Below, piece by piece: positions 1 through 7,363 of a stretch of DNA of 20,364 bases. The stretch is from NCBI GenBank assembly GCA_016987375.1, contig PJRA01000198.1:1281202-1301565 (forward strand). The letters run 5' to 3'. This stretch comes from Brachionus koreanus. Its lineage: Eukaryota; Rotifera; Eurotatoria; Ploima; Brachionidae. A program made the position numbers and the translations under genes. Under the pieces are notes generated by a model, which had not been told where the DNA came from, ran no database searches, and worked only from the letters and a program-made list of their open reading frames with translations. Position 1 is the first letter of the stretch; every line of letters begins with the position of its first letter.

Positions 1-117
1 TTATCAATAAAATTTCTAATTTATTTATTTCTTATGAAAATTAATAAAAAAAAAACTGTTCTTTTTAATCAACACTTTAAACTACACCAATCCTTCCTCA
101 ATCAATTGATAAATTGT

Positions 118-409
118 TTATTTTGGCTTGTAACCGAGATTGTGTAATTCCTCCATCCTTTTCATTAACTCATAGTCACAGATTTTAGTAATATCAGGCT
201 CAAAATGATTAAAATGGCATTTCAATGAAACAATTTTCTATTTTGAAAGATACATTTATTGTTTAGTAGTTGACGTTTTTGTAAATAAATACTGCGACCC
301 TTTCGAATAAAGCTTTTATGAAGCTATGACAGTATATAAGACTGTTTCCTGAGTCATTTGTCCAGATTATTTTTGAAATTGTTTTGATTGATAATGGATT
401 AATCATGTG
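118..409 (-). CDS. Unrecognised two-exon gene 3' end, or small 77-residue gene
   Basis: I do not recognise the product. On the minus strand an open segment from 409 to 293 (39 codons) reads into a 55-bp candidate intron, 292 to 238, which begins GTATTT, holds a branch-like CTACTAAAC and ends AAAATAG. The second segment, 237 to 118 (39 codons plus TAA), stays in frame across the junction. Segment 1 includes ICHSFIKALFERVA-like residues (seen: YCHSFIKALFERVA) and segment 2 includes FEPDITKICDYELMKRMEEL. Amino-acid composition is normal for protein, unlike random AT-rich frames. The ATG at 406 could be the start, giving 77 residues; alternatively CTCAG just before 409 is an acceptor and upstream exons were lost or lie beyond the transposons. 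An AATAAA on the minus strand at 29-24 could be its poly(A) signal. Each segment alone is too short to be significant; the phase-compatible intron is the main support. Confidence 0.4.
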
Positions 410-577
410 CTGAGGTTAACTATTCCAAATATTAACTAACGGGTGTAGAATTAAAAATGGCTCAAAATTAATTTTATCATAAAAATTTTTTTATTTAACT
501 ATGGATTTTAATTTTTTTTTAAATTATAACTGAACCTATATTTTAAAAAAATAATATCAGTTAAGGTGAACTCCTTA

Positions 578-1126
578 ACCGTGTGGTGGCCGGCCTCCTA
601 TCGGCCAAAATAAAAACCGGCCGTATGGTGGCCGGCCAGCAGAAAGACCTTTAAACGGCCGAACGTGTGCAGACCGGCCGGCCACCACACGGTCCAAAAA
701 AAAAATCTAGTTAGATGTTTAAAAAAATTTATGGGCATTAAGATTTTTATTTTTATTTATCTTATATTTTATTTTAGGTAATTTTTGATAATAATGTTTT
801 ACATATTTTTTAAAAAACTTTTATTTATAAATAATTAGACATTTAATAACTAAATTTTTTTTTTGGACCGTGTGGTGGCCGGTCTGCACACGGTCAGTCC
901 TTCACTTTGCCGGTCACTAAACGGCAGGTTTATATTTTGGCCGATAGGAGGCCGGCCATCACAAGGCCGGTCCTTCATTTGGCCGGCCACCACACGATCG
1001 GTCCTTTTAAAGACGGCTCACATACGGCCGGCCAATTTACAGACGGTCTAGAATTCGGCCGTTAAATTCACGGCCATAAAAGGCCGTTTATAGCGACCGG
1101 CCAAAGTTGACCGTTACCCAACACTA
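578..1126. mobile_element. GC-rich foldback / MITE-like element
   Basis: A sharply GC-rich block in very AT-rich DNA. The left arm (about 580-720) reappears reverse-complemented at about 840-960: both hold ACCGTGTGGTGGCCGG, a CTGCACACG run and CCTCCTATCGGCC or its complement. The arms flank an AT-rich spacer whose poly-A and poly-T ends pair too. GGCCGGCC occurs six times (588, 630, 676, 950, 981, 1026). The GGCCGGCCACCACAC unit alternates in orientation along the block. The right end, read inward on the minus strand, begins TAGTGTTGGGTAACGG, the sort of TAGTG/CAGTG start seen in hAT-type elements; the left end near CAGTTAAGG matches it only loosely and no clean target duplication is visible. 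It has no coding capacity and abuts a dead transposase exactly where that gene breaks off. Confidence 0.7.
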
Positions 1127-1589
1127 CAAAATATATAATTGCCATCCTCATAATATTCTTTAATCATTGGTTCAAGTCATTTCTTAATACACTCTCCAAG
1201 GTAGACATGTTGATTGACCGCCAAACCACTATTTTTTTAGCATACTTGTTCTTTACACTCTCCGGCGTGTTGCTAACATTACTGCTATATAAAATATCAT
1301 GGATTTCGTGGTAATTAAACTTTCTAGACATCTTTCTTTGCGAATGAGCCGATTTTTGATTGAAATAAGGTCAAAGTTTAACCATCATTAGTTTCGTTGC
1401 TATTTTAGCAGGTCTAACTCTTGCTTTTTTTTTCTTGAAAGTTAAATCTGTTTCTATAATATCTAGCCAACGATAAACAGAACATTTTCTGTATCCAAGA
1501 CAAGTGAATCTCCTAACAACATCAGCTTTTGGCAAATTTTGGTTAGTTTTTAATAAGTTTTATAAATCTTTTTTGATAGTTAAGTACAT
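1127..1589 (-). pseudogene. Dead IS630/Tc1-type transposase, N-terminal part
   Basis: Reading from an ATG at 1589, one frame stays recognisable for about 270 bases despite stops. It has a helix-turn-helix region with RRFTCLGYRKCSVYRWL, then a basic linker RVRPAKIATKL, then a second DNA-binding helix region SQRKMSRKFNYHEIHD. These match in order the N-terminal paired HTH of eukaryotic IS630-Tc1-mariner transposases. After frameshifts, fragments AKKIVVWRSI and EYYEDGNYIF resemble the start of the DDE catalytic domain. The copy has at least three in-frame stops plus frameshifts. It ends at 1127, where the family would continue into the second catalytic aspartate, because the GC-rich foldback element starts there. 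No remaining C-terminal half was found on the far side. It cannot encode an active enzyme. The family assignment comes from recognised motifs, not a search. Confidence 0.75.
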
Positions 1590-3060
1590 TTTTTACTAAC
1601 AACTTATCAAAAATTGAACTTTTTGAAAAAGTTTTTTATTTATTTTAAAGCTAGGATCAGTTTGATTTTAAATTTTGGAAAAAATTCGGAAAGATCTTGT
1701 CCACTCTTTTAGCAAATTAAACTTAAATTTTGTGCCATTTTTTTTCTACATCCGTTACTCGGTTGGTAAAAAAATGATATATATTCATGCAATTTTTCAC
1801 TTAATTTCAATGACAACTTTTGACGATGTTAAAAAAAACATTAAATAAACCATTTTAAAGAAATTATAGACAGATCTTTGAATCCATTCTAAATAAATTT
1901 TCTAATAAAATTTTAATTTAATTTTTTTCTAGTTTATTTTCTAGTATCATTCGTATTTTATTCATGTTTTCTTCTATTTATTTCGATCTAGGAGGCAAAA
2001 ATTCAATTCAAACCTTAGAGGATCAACAGTTCATCGATTGATTATAAAATCTAAATCTTATTTTTGTTAGTGACAAAATAAATAATTAAAAAAATTTATT
2101 TTTGTAAAAAAATTCAAATCGAAATTAAATTTTCAAACAAACAATTGTCAGATTAATAACAAAATAAATTTAATTGAATAATGCATTTAGAATTTAATTA
2201 TTTTTATTTATAATTGAAATTTTAATACAATTTAATTGCCCATCATGTTTTATTTTTAGCAAACTAATCAAAGAAAATAATAAGCTTCAACTTTTTGAAC
2301 TCGAAAAATTAGCTAATTGTTTTAATTACATTATATAAACAAGAAAGAGTTTTAAATAAATAAATCGGATTATTGACTGAATCAATTTCCCCAATCTTGA
2401 TTATTCTTTCTTCTAAAGCTTTTACTTTAAATAACCCCTAACCCATTCAATTTTTTAATAAGTTCCTTGTTCTTGATGAATAGTCAGTTGGCTTGCATTT
2501 ACAACTGAAAATTTGTCCAGTGGTTAAATAATTTACTGTGTTCTATACTACAAAAATTTGATTTTAAATTAATCTTCAAATATTTTTAGCTTTTAAAAAC
2601 ACTTCATTAACTAATTTAGAAAATATTGTGTATATCTTTAAAAAGTTTAATTGAATGGCATAATTTTAATAAAATAGATCCAAGGCTTGTCGCATTATTT
2701 TTGAAAAATTAGAAATCTTTAGACCCAGAAAAAATCAAAATAAGTGGAGAAGATATTTTAATTATTGATTATGGCTCTTCTTTTTTATATTATTTTTCCA
2801 AGGAAGGAATCTTAAAATTAGCTAAGCATTATTATTTATCTATCAAAAAACTCTTAAATTTAATATTTGAATCAAATAATTTTAATTAAATTTTTTAGAA
2901 AAATATGACCTTTTTTCTTTTCAGCATAGAATATTTGAAAGGATAATTTCTATTTCATTTAAATGTCTTTTTTTATAATAACTCACTAATTTAAAAGAAA
3001 AATTTAAGTAAAATGACTCAATGGATCTGAAATTTAATTTAAGAAACAGGGAGTTGTTGT
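1590..3060. other. AT-rich intergenic stretch with one coding-like trace
   Basis: No convincing gene. On the plus strand 2619-2889 reads open with a single TAG at 2710, including LIEWHNFNKIDPRLVALFL and DPEKIKISGEDILIIDYGSS. It follows a plausible acceptor with a branch-like CTAAT. Length alone is no argument, since several such runs are expected by chance in DNA this AT-rich, and I recognise no family. A polypyrimidine-rich acceptor (CTTTTCAG) sits near 2923 but no matching GT donor follows the open run. It may be a decayed exon. The rest is low-complexity A/T sequence. Confidence 0.3.
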
Positions 3061-3071
3061 TTTAACATAAT

Positions 3072-3615
3072 TATTTAACATACAGACAAAACTTTTCAGT
3101 ATACGAATTTTTCATCACAACAGCATTTTTAACATACAAAAAACCTAAAAAACATACTAAAAATAAAATAAAATAAAAAAAAAAATTATAAATTTAAAAA
3201 AAATGGAAAAAAGAAAACTTAATAAAAAGATATCGTTTATAAGACAAACCGAACATATCAAAAACGCTATAAGATACTTGAAAGAGTTTAGTAAGTTCGT
3301 GAACAAACCGTAACGTGGTGGTCAAATAAAAGCAGCAAGTACATTGATAAAAAATTTAAATTAAACTAAATATATTTTTAAAAAAAATTTCTTAAATTGA
3401 CAAAACTTTAATTCAAATTTTATGTAAAAAAAAATTAAAAATTTTTTATCAAGTATATTTTTTTAAAAATTGAGTATGTAAAATAATTTTTTGTTTTTTT
3501 AAAAAGGGAGGTATGTTTTTCAGAAGAAAATATGTTAAAAAGTAAAGTATGCTGGGATGAAAAATAGGTATGCTGAAAAGTTTTACTAGTATATTGAAAA
3601 GATTTGAAAGTATGT
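3072..3615. repeat. Second foldback repeat built of CATAC-containing subrepeats
   Basis: The plus strand at about 3072-3165 and the minus strand at about 3610-3510 share the same series of motifs: AACATAC, AAAACTTTTCAG, TATAC or CATAC, ATTTTTCATC, AGCAT, TTTTTAACATA, AAAACATAC. This makes an inverted repeat with arms of about 90 bases around a spacer of about 345 bases. Each arm is itself a decayed tandem array of a roughly 17-22-base unit of the form ANCATACTnnnTTTTC. The reading frame seen on the minus strand at 3435-3632, with repeated QHT-type residues, is a by-product of this array. It may be a non-autonomous foldback transposon; no transposase is associated. Confidence 0.6.
3203..3313 (+). 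CDS. Possible small ORF inside the foldback spacer
   Basis: An ATG at 3203 opens 36 codons ending with TAA at 3311-3313, rich in lysine, arginine and isoleucine (includes SFIRQTEHIKNAIRYLKEF). The same frame continues past the stop for 17 more codons to a TAA at 3362-3364 (includes RGGQIKAASTLIKNLN). The run lies between the two arms of the inverted repeat, so it may be captured or element-derived sequence with one nonsense mutation. I recognise no family, and a frame this short is common by chance at this base composition. Treat as unproven. Confidence 0.15.
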   Translation: MEKRKLNKKISFIRQTEHIKNAIRYLKEFSKFVNKP

Positions 3616-4135
3616 TGGTCATGTAGACCCAAGAAACAGCAATAGTTTGTTTGGATTGATGGTTAAATCGTTTGGATAGTGGAGAACAATTTCATTGGGG
3701 AGTGAATTCCAATGGTTAGCTATTCTGTTATTGAAGAATTCGTGGCGTTGGTTACAACATCTTGTGATTTCTCTTCTTTATCTCTACCTATGGTCATATC
3801 GTTCTGGAATACGAGTCGGTTTGGTTTGCCAGTCAATATGTTAAACGTCTGATTCTAGCCACGAATTCTACGTAGATTAAACGAGGTAAGATTCAATGAT
3901 TCACAGCGCTTCTCGTATTCGAGATTTTTTAAGTTACTGGCAAATTTTGTGGCTCTGCTTTAAACATTGTTTTGAGTATGGACTCCAATAGGATACTAGG
4001 AATACAATATGTGGTCGAATGTAGCAAGTGTATTACTTTTTCCATGTAAGTGGGTCTCGAGTGGTCAAGGTTCACTTCAATAATCCAAGAATGCTAACTG
4101 TTTTAGATGCTTAGTAATTGATTTGATTTTGTTAT
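3610..4135 (-). mobile_element. LINE reverse-transcriptase C-terminal remnant (CR1/L2-like)
   Basis: The minus strand carries, in the order found in CR1/L2-type LINE ORF2, the segment downstream of the polymerase fingers. From about 4110 it reads ASKTVSILGLLK and RDPLTWKK, then YIRPHI and YWSPY. After a frameshift come RATKFASNLKNLEYEKRC, SLNLTSFNLRRIRG and FNILTGK, and after another shift RHEFFNNRIANHWNSLP with NEIV. These are the hallmark motifs RPHLEY, YWNPY, RATKL, YEERL, LEYRRIRGD and HWNSLP of the family. Several stops (after GLLK, after TWKK, after RIRG) and at least two frameshifts make it dead. It lacks the endonuclease and catalytic polymerase parts, as expected for a 5'-truncated copy. 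The left end, after the NSLP motif, passes into the foldback repeat near 3615. Confidence 0.85.
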
Positions 4136-4215
4136 TTTATTTTAGCTATCTATTTTAGTTTATACATTTCCAGAATTGGCTCTAACTGAATAAATAAATA
4201 AATAAAATAAAAGTT
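4136..4215 (+). mobile_element. LINE-like 3' tail with (AAAT) repeat, plus orientation
   Basis: Immediately right of the minus-strand LINE fragment, the plus strand runs through a short non-coding stretch to CTCTAACTGAATAAATAAAT and further AAAT/AAAAT units ending near 4213. A simple-repeat 3' tail of this type is usual for CR1/L2-like LINEs and their SINEs. Together with the oppositely oriented ORF fragment it has the geometry of a twin-primed insertion: inverted 5' segment, then 3' segment, then tail. I cannot prove from this window that both parts come from the same element. Confidence 0.45.
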
Positions 4216-4853
4216 AACAAAAATTTAATCTGTTACAAGACAATAAGAATACATTTTTTTTCTCTGAAGTAATCAATTGAACAAAATCTAAATTTTCCTA
4301 TTGTTTGTTGGAAATTTATTTTTTTGAGAAGACAAAAAAAAATTTAGAAATTAGCATAAAATTAAAAGATTAAATTTGTTTGAAATAAAATATAAAAATA
4401 TAAATGAAAAATATAAATATTATTCTCTTTGTAAATTGATGAAGAAAAAGCATTAAAATGGATCTATAGAGATCTTTATTCTTCCAGTTTTATTGGTCTA
4501 AGCATCAGATTGAGAAAAAAATTCATAGATATTTATTTTATTTTTCATTCAATTTATTGATATAATGAGAAAAACAATACATTGACTAATTGAAAAAAAA
4601 AATTATAAGAGAAAAAATTGACTAGACATAAATTGAAATATTATCGTTTTTTTTCTTTAGGAATAAAATTTAAAACGGCTTAGATGTTTAATAGCAATTA
4701 GTAGAGAAAATTTACATAAGAACTGAGTCCTATTTTTTTTGTTTATTTGACTCTGACTTGAGTTCATTTAAATATTCAAAAAAAAAGTACAATACAACAA
4801 AAAAATACTTAAAATATATGAAAAAGTAAAATTGAGCAAAAAAAATATATTTA
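4216..4853. other. Downstream flank of the MYT1-like gene
   Basis: No gene seen. AT-rich sequence that would hold the 3' UTR and terminator region of the minus-strand zinc-finger gene. A second candidate poly(A) signal (AATAAA on the minus strand) lies at 4747-4742, with T-rich stretches beyond. Confidence 0.5.
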
Positions 4854-4855
4854 TT
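4850..4855 (-). promoter_or_regulatory. Candidate poly(A) signal overlapping the stop codon
   Basis: The minus strand reads TAATAAATA at the end of the zinc-finger gene, so an AATAAA hexamer overlaps the TAA stop (4856-4854). If used, the 3' UTR would be only about 10-30 nt. A later AATAAA at 4747-4742 is the alternative and gives a more usual 3' UTR of about 120 nt. Confidence 0.35.
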
Positions 4856-7351
4856 ACAAAGCAGCAGTTTGATTAGCACTATTAGTCGATGTATTTTGTG
4901 ATCTTGAGTTATTCAATTGACTAAAATAATTTTGTAAACTGTTCAATTGGGGAATAGTTTGTTGCTTGGTAAATGGATTGTTAATTAATTTAAAATAATT
5001 AGCTAGCAATTGATTTACATTTGAATTTTGTTCAATTTGATTTTGTGAAAAGTTTTGATTTAGCAAATTGGCAAAGGGACTGTGACACATCATCTGAGAC
5101 GGCATATTGTTCAAATTGAACGGATTTATCATTTGACTTTGACTAGATTGTGTGTTTAGAAGCGAATTAATCAAACTGAACTGATTTGTGTTCATGTGCG
5201 ACTTGGGCTCTTCTTTTTTGTGATTATTTTTCTTTTGATTTTTGCTCAAATTTAAAACTTTCTCATCGTCATCATTTTTTCTATATTCCGAAAGACTCGA
5301 AATAGTCGAGAGTGGCGAAATGGATGAAGGCGATGAAATGTTAGAAATTGAATGATTCGATTTCATCATCATTAGCGAATACATGTCCAAATTGGGATTG
5401 CTAATGCGGCTTCTGTTTGGCAAACTTAAATCTAAAACGTCCTTTGGTTGCACTGACTCATTTGGCTTTGACATTTGATTCAAATAATTCAAATTGCTGA
5501 GCATAAATTGAAGTGCTTGAAAATTGGCATTATTTGGATGCATTGGCTGCTTGTGTGCCAAGCTTTGTGGTGAATTGGAACATGGCGAAGTGGTTGCTGA
5601 TGATGAAACAGATGAAGAAGGCGAAGATGAAGACAGAGTTGATGATGAAGACAAATTTTGTATGGAGAACAACATTGATTTAGATGGTTGTTGTTTTTGT
5701 TCATGTGGCTTGGAGCTAAATTTCAAATTTCTGTCCAATTTGGCAGTTTTGCTGCTAGGCGAATCATCAAAATCTCGGTCTAATTTTCTCTTTCGGCTCA
5801 TTGTTGAGTCCAGATCTGAGTGCGGTGGTGAGAGAGATTCGGCACGACTTGGCGTGTCCGACATCTTGGTCTCACAGCTTGGCGATTTTTTTATGCTTTG
5901 TGCTAAGCTAGTATTTAAGTTTTGGTGCTTTTTCATATTGTTCTTAAGCTTGAGCATGGCCACGATAGGACAGCCAGACACACTTCGATGAGAGTTGCGA
6001 TTGCTGTTCACATGACCCTTGCCTTGACAGCCCGGTGTCGGACACTTCAAAATAACATCTTGGCTTTGAACTTAAATAAAACAAAAATAAAATAAATATT
6101 CTAGCAGACAAAAAATGAGGGCTTACTTTGAAGGACAGTGTTTCTGTCTTTGCGTGGACAGCCAGACAAAGATCTGTGATGAGAATACAGACCGGTGACA
6201 TGACCGGTTCCATCGCAGCCAATTGAAGGACACTTTGAGTCTTTGGTGGGATAGGTTTTTATTTTTATGCTGTGTTCGGCGTCTGAGCCATTGGTAAAAT
6301 ATGCGTTGGGCAGTCGAAATTCAGCATCTTCCTCAAATTCGTCACGTGACTCGTCATTAATGTTTATATTTTCTTCACTCTCTTCATTGTTGGCCTCTGA
6401 TTGACTCTTGTCAAAGTTAACATAGTATCTAACCATTTCATCTGTTTGATTATCATCGCTCATTTTCAAACACTTTTCGTCCGTTTCTGTCTCGTCCTCT
6501 AAATCTTCTGTCTTTTTTGATATGTACGATCCAGTCGAAGCTATTTAAATAATAGAGTATAATTAGTTTAATTGGAAAAAAATGCACTCTAATTTTATTA
6601 GAGAAAAATAGAAAAAAAAAGAACTTTTAAAAAAAAATTTATTTTGGAAAGAAAGAAAGTTGACTAATTGCGCGGACTTACCTGAATCTTGGCAGATTGT
6701 GTCGTCGTTTTGAATTTGATTGAGAACTTGTTTTTCCTCGTCGTACTCTTCATCAGTGTCAAATTGTTTAGAATGATTGGAATATTTGTCCTCTTGATCC
6801 AAGGGTGCACTGTTTGCATGCTGCTGTTTTATTTCAAGCAATGTTTCGGCTGCACTAAGCATTTGAGAACTGTTAGCATCCATAGATTCTGTTGACTTCA
6901 ATAGTAATAATAAAAAATATCTAAACAAAATTGGCAAAAAAAAATGAAACAAACTGATACACAGACAGGTATTTAACAAGCGAGTAAAAACAACTAATTA
7001 GAGGCAATTAATTAATTTGGTTTCTTTATTTTTTTTTTTTTATTAAAATTTTTTTGCAAGATTTACTTCAACTGAACTAAAAAACCAATAACTTGTATTA
7101 TTACTTTTATTTTTAATTAGAAATTTGAATTTTATATTTTTCTTTTTTAATCATCATTGTAGAAATTAGTATAAATGATTGGGTTGTAGAGAAAAAATAT
7201 CGATCACAATCTCCGCCCATATAATTAACAAACACACACAAAAAAAAACTAAAATATTTCAATTTTAAGCAGTAAAAAAAAAACTCCTGCTAGAATTATT
7301 CCTCTCTAATTAAAATACCTTACCATTCACGCTTAATTGCATTGCTGCCAT
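4854..7351 (-). CDS. MYT1-family C2HC zinc-finger transcription factor
   Basis: Predicted nuclear DNA-binding regulator of the MYT1/MYT1L/ST18 family, which in animals promotes neuronal differentiation, largely by repression. Proposed coding exons: 7351-7324, 6888-6682, 6540-6127 and 6070-4854, all joined in phase 1, giving 621 residues. Introns are 435, 141 and 56 bp with donors GTAAGG, GTAAGT and GTAAGC. Two CX4CX4HX7HX5C fingers are seen: C182, C187, H192, H200, C206 (core [20 protein letters not shown]) and C226, C231, H236, H244, C250 (core GQ-type [18 protein letters not shown]). They and their short linker match vertebrate MYT1 fingers 2-3 closely; the last intron falls in the linker. 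An acidic region (about 90-155) precedes them. After them come a basic SRKRKLDRD (308-316, likely NLS), a poly-Ser tract (356-374) and two motifs, VLDLSLP (428) and KVLNLSK (487), like the LDLS motifs of the MYT1 central region. The tail is Asn/Gln rich. No C-terminal finger cluster or coiled coil exists before the stop. Exon 1 is the least certain; initiation could instead be at ATG 6883. Confidence 0.9.
7324..7351 (-). other. Proposed 28-nt first coding exon of the MYT1-like gene
   Basis: The minus strand has ATG at 7351, nine codons (MAAMQLSVN) and one extra base, then GTAAGG as donor. The acceptor CAACAG at 6894-6889 leaves two bases that complete a Glu codon and enter the frame of exon 2 (ESMDANSS). 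The more pyrimidine-rich neighbour acceptor (TTGAAG, ending at 6898) would give a stop after eight codons from this donor, so the CAACAG site is the coherent one. The frame is open upstream of the ATG for at least 14 codons. An AATAG acceptor-like site at 7363-7362 lies just 5' of the ATG, so this exon may follow a 5' UTR intron. Confidence 0.5.
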
Positions 7352-7363
7352 ATTGCCTTTGCT

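Noticed and set aside
863..1051. 62-codon plus-strand frame in the GC-rich block
   Set aside because: Open only because GC-rich repeats have few stops; composition follows the GGCC repeats and there is no family.
3435..3632. 65-codon minus-strand frame with repeated QHT residues
   Set aside because: Explained by translation of the CATAC tandem array in the foldback arm.
5489..5704. 71-codon His/Leu-rich minus-strand frame
   Set aside because: An out-of-frame reading of the poly-Ser part of exon 4 of the MYT1-like gene.
5524..5991. 155-codon plus-strand frame opposite the zinc-finger gene
   Set aside because: It is the antisense of a Ser/Asp-rich coding exon, which naturally gives Glu/Val/Cys-rich open frames. 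The minus strand has the recognised domain.
5944..6222. 92-codon minus-strand frame across exons 3 and 4
   Set aside because: It reads through the 56-bp intron in the wrong frame; the zinc-finger frame is clearly the coding one.
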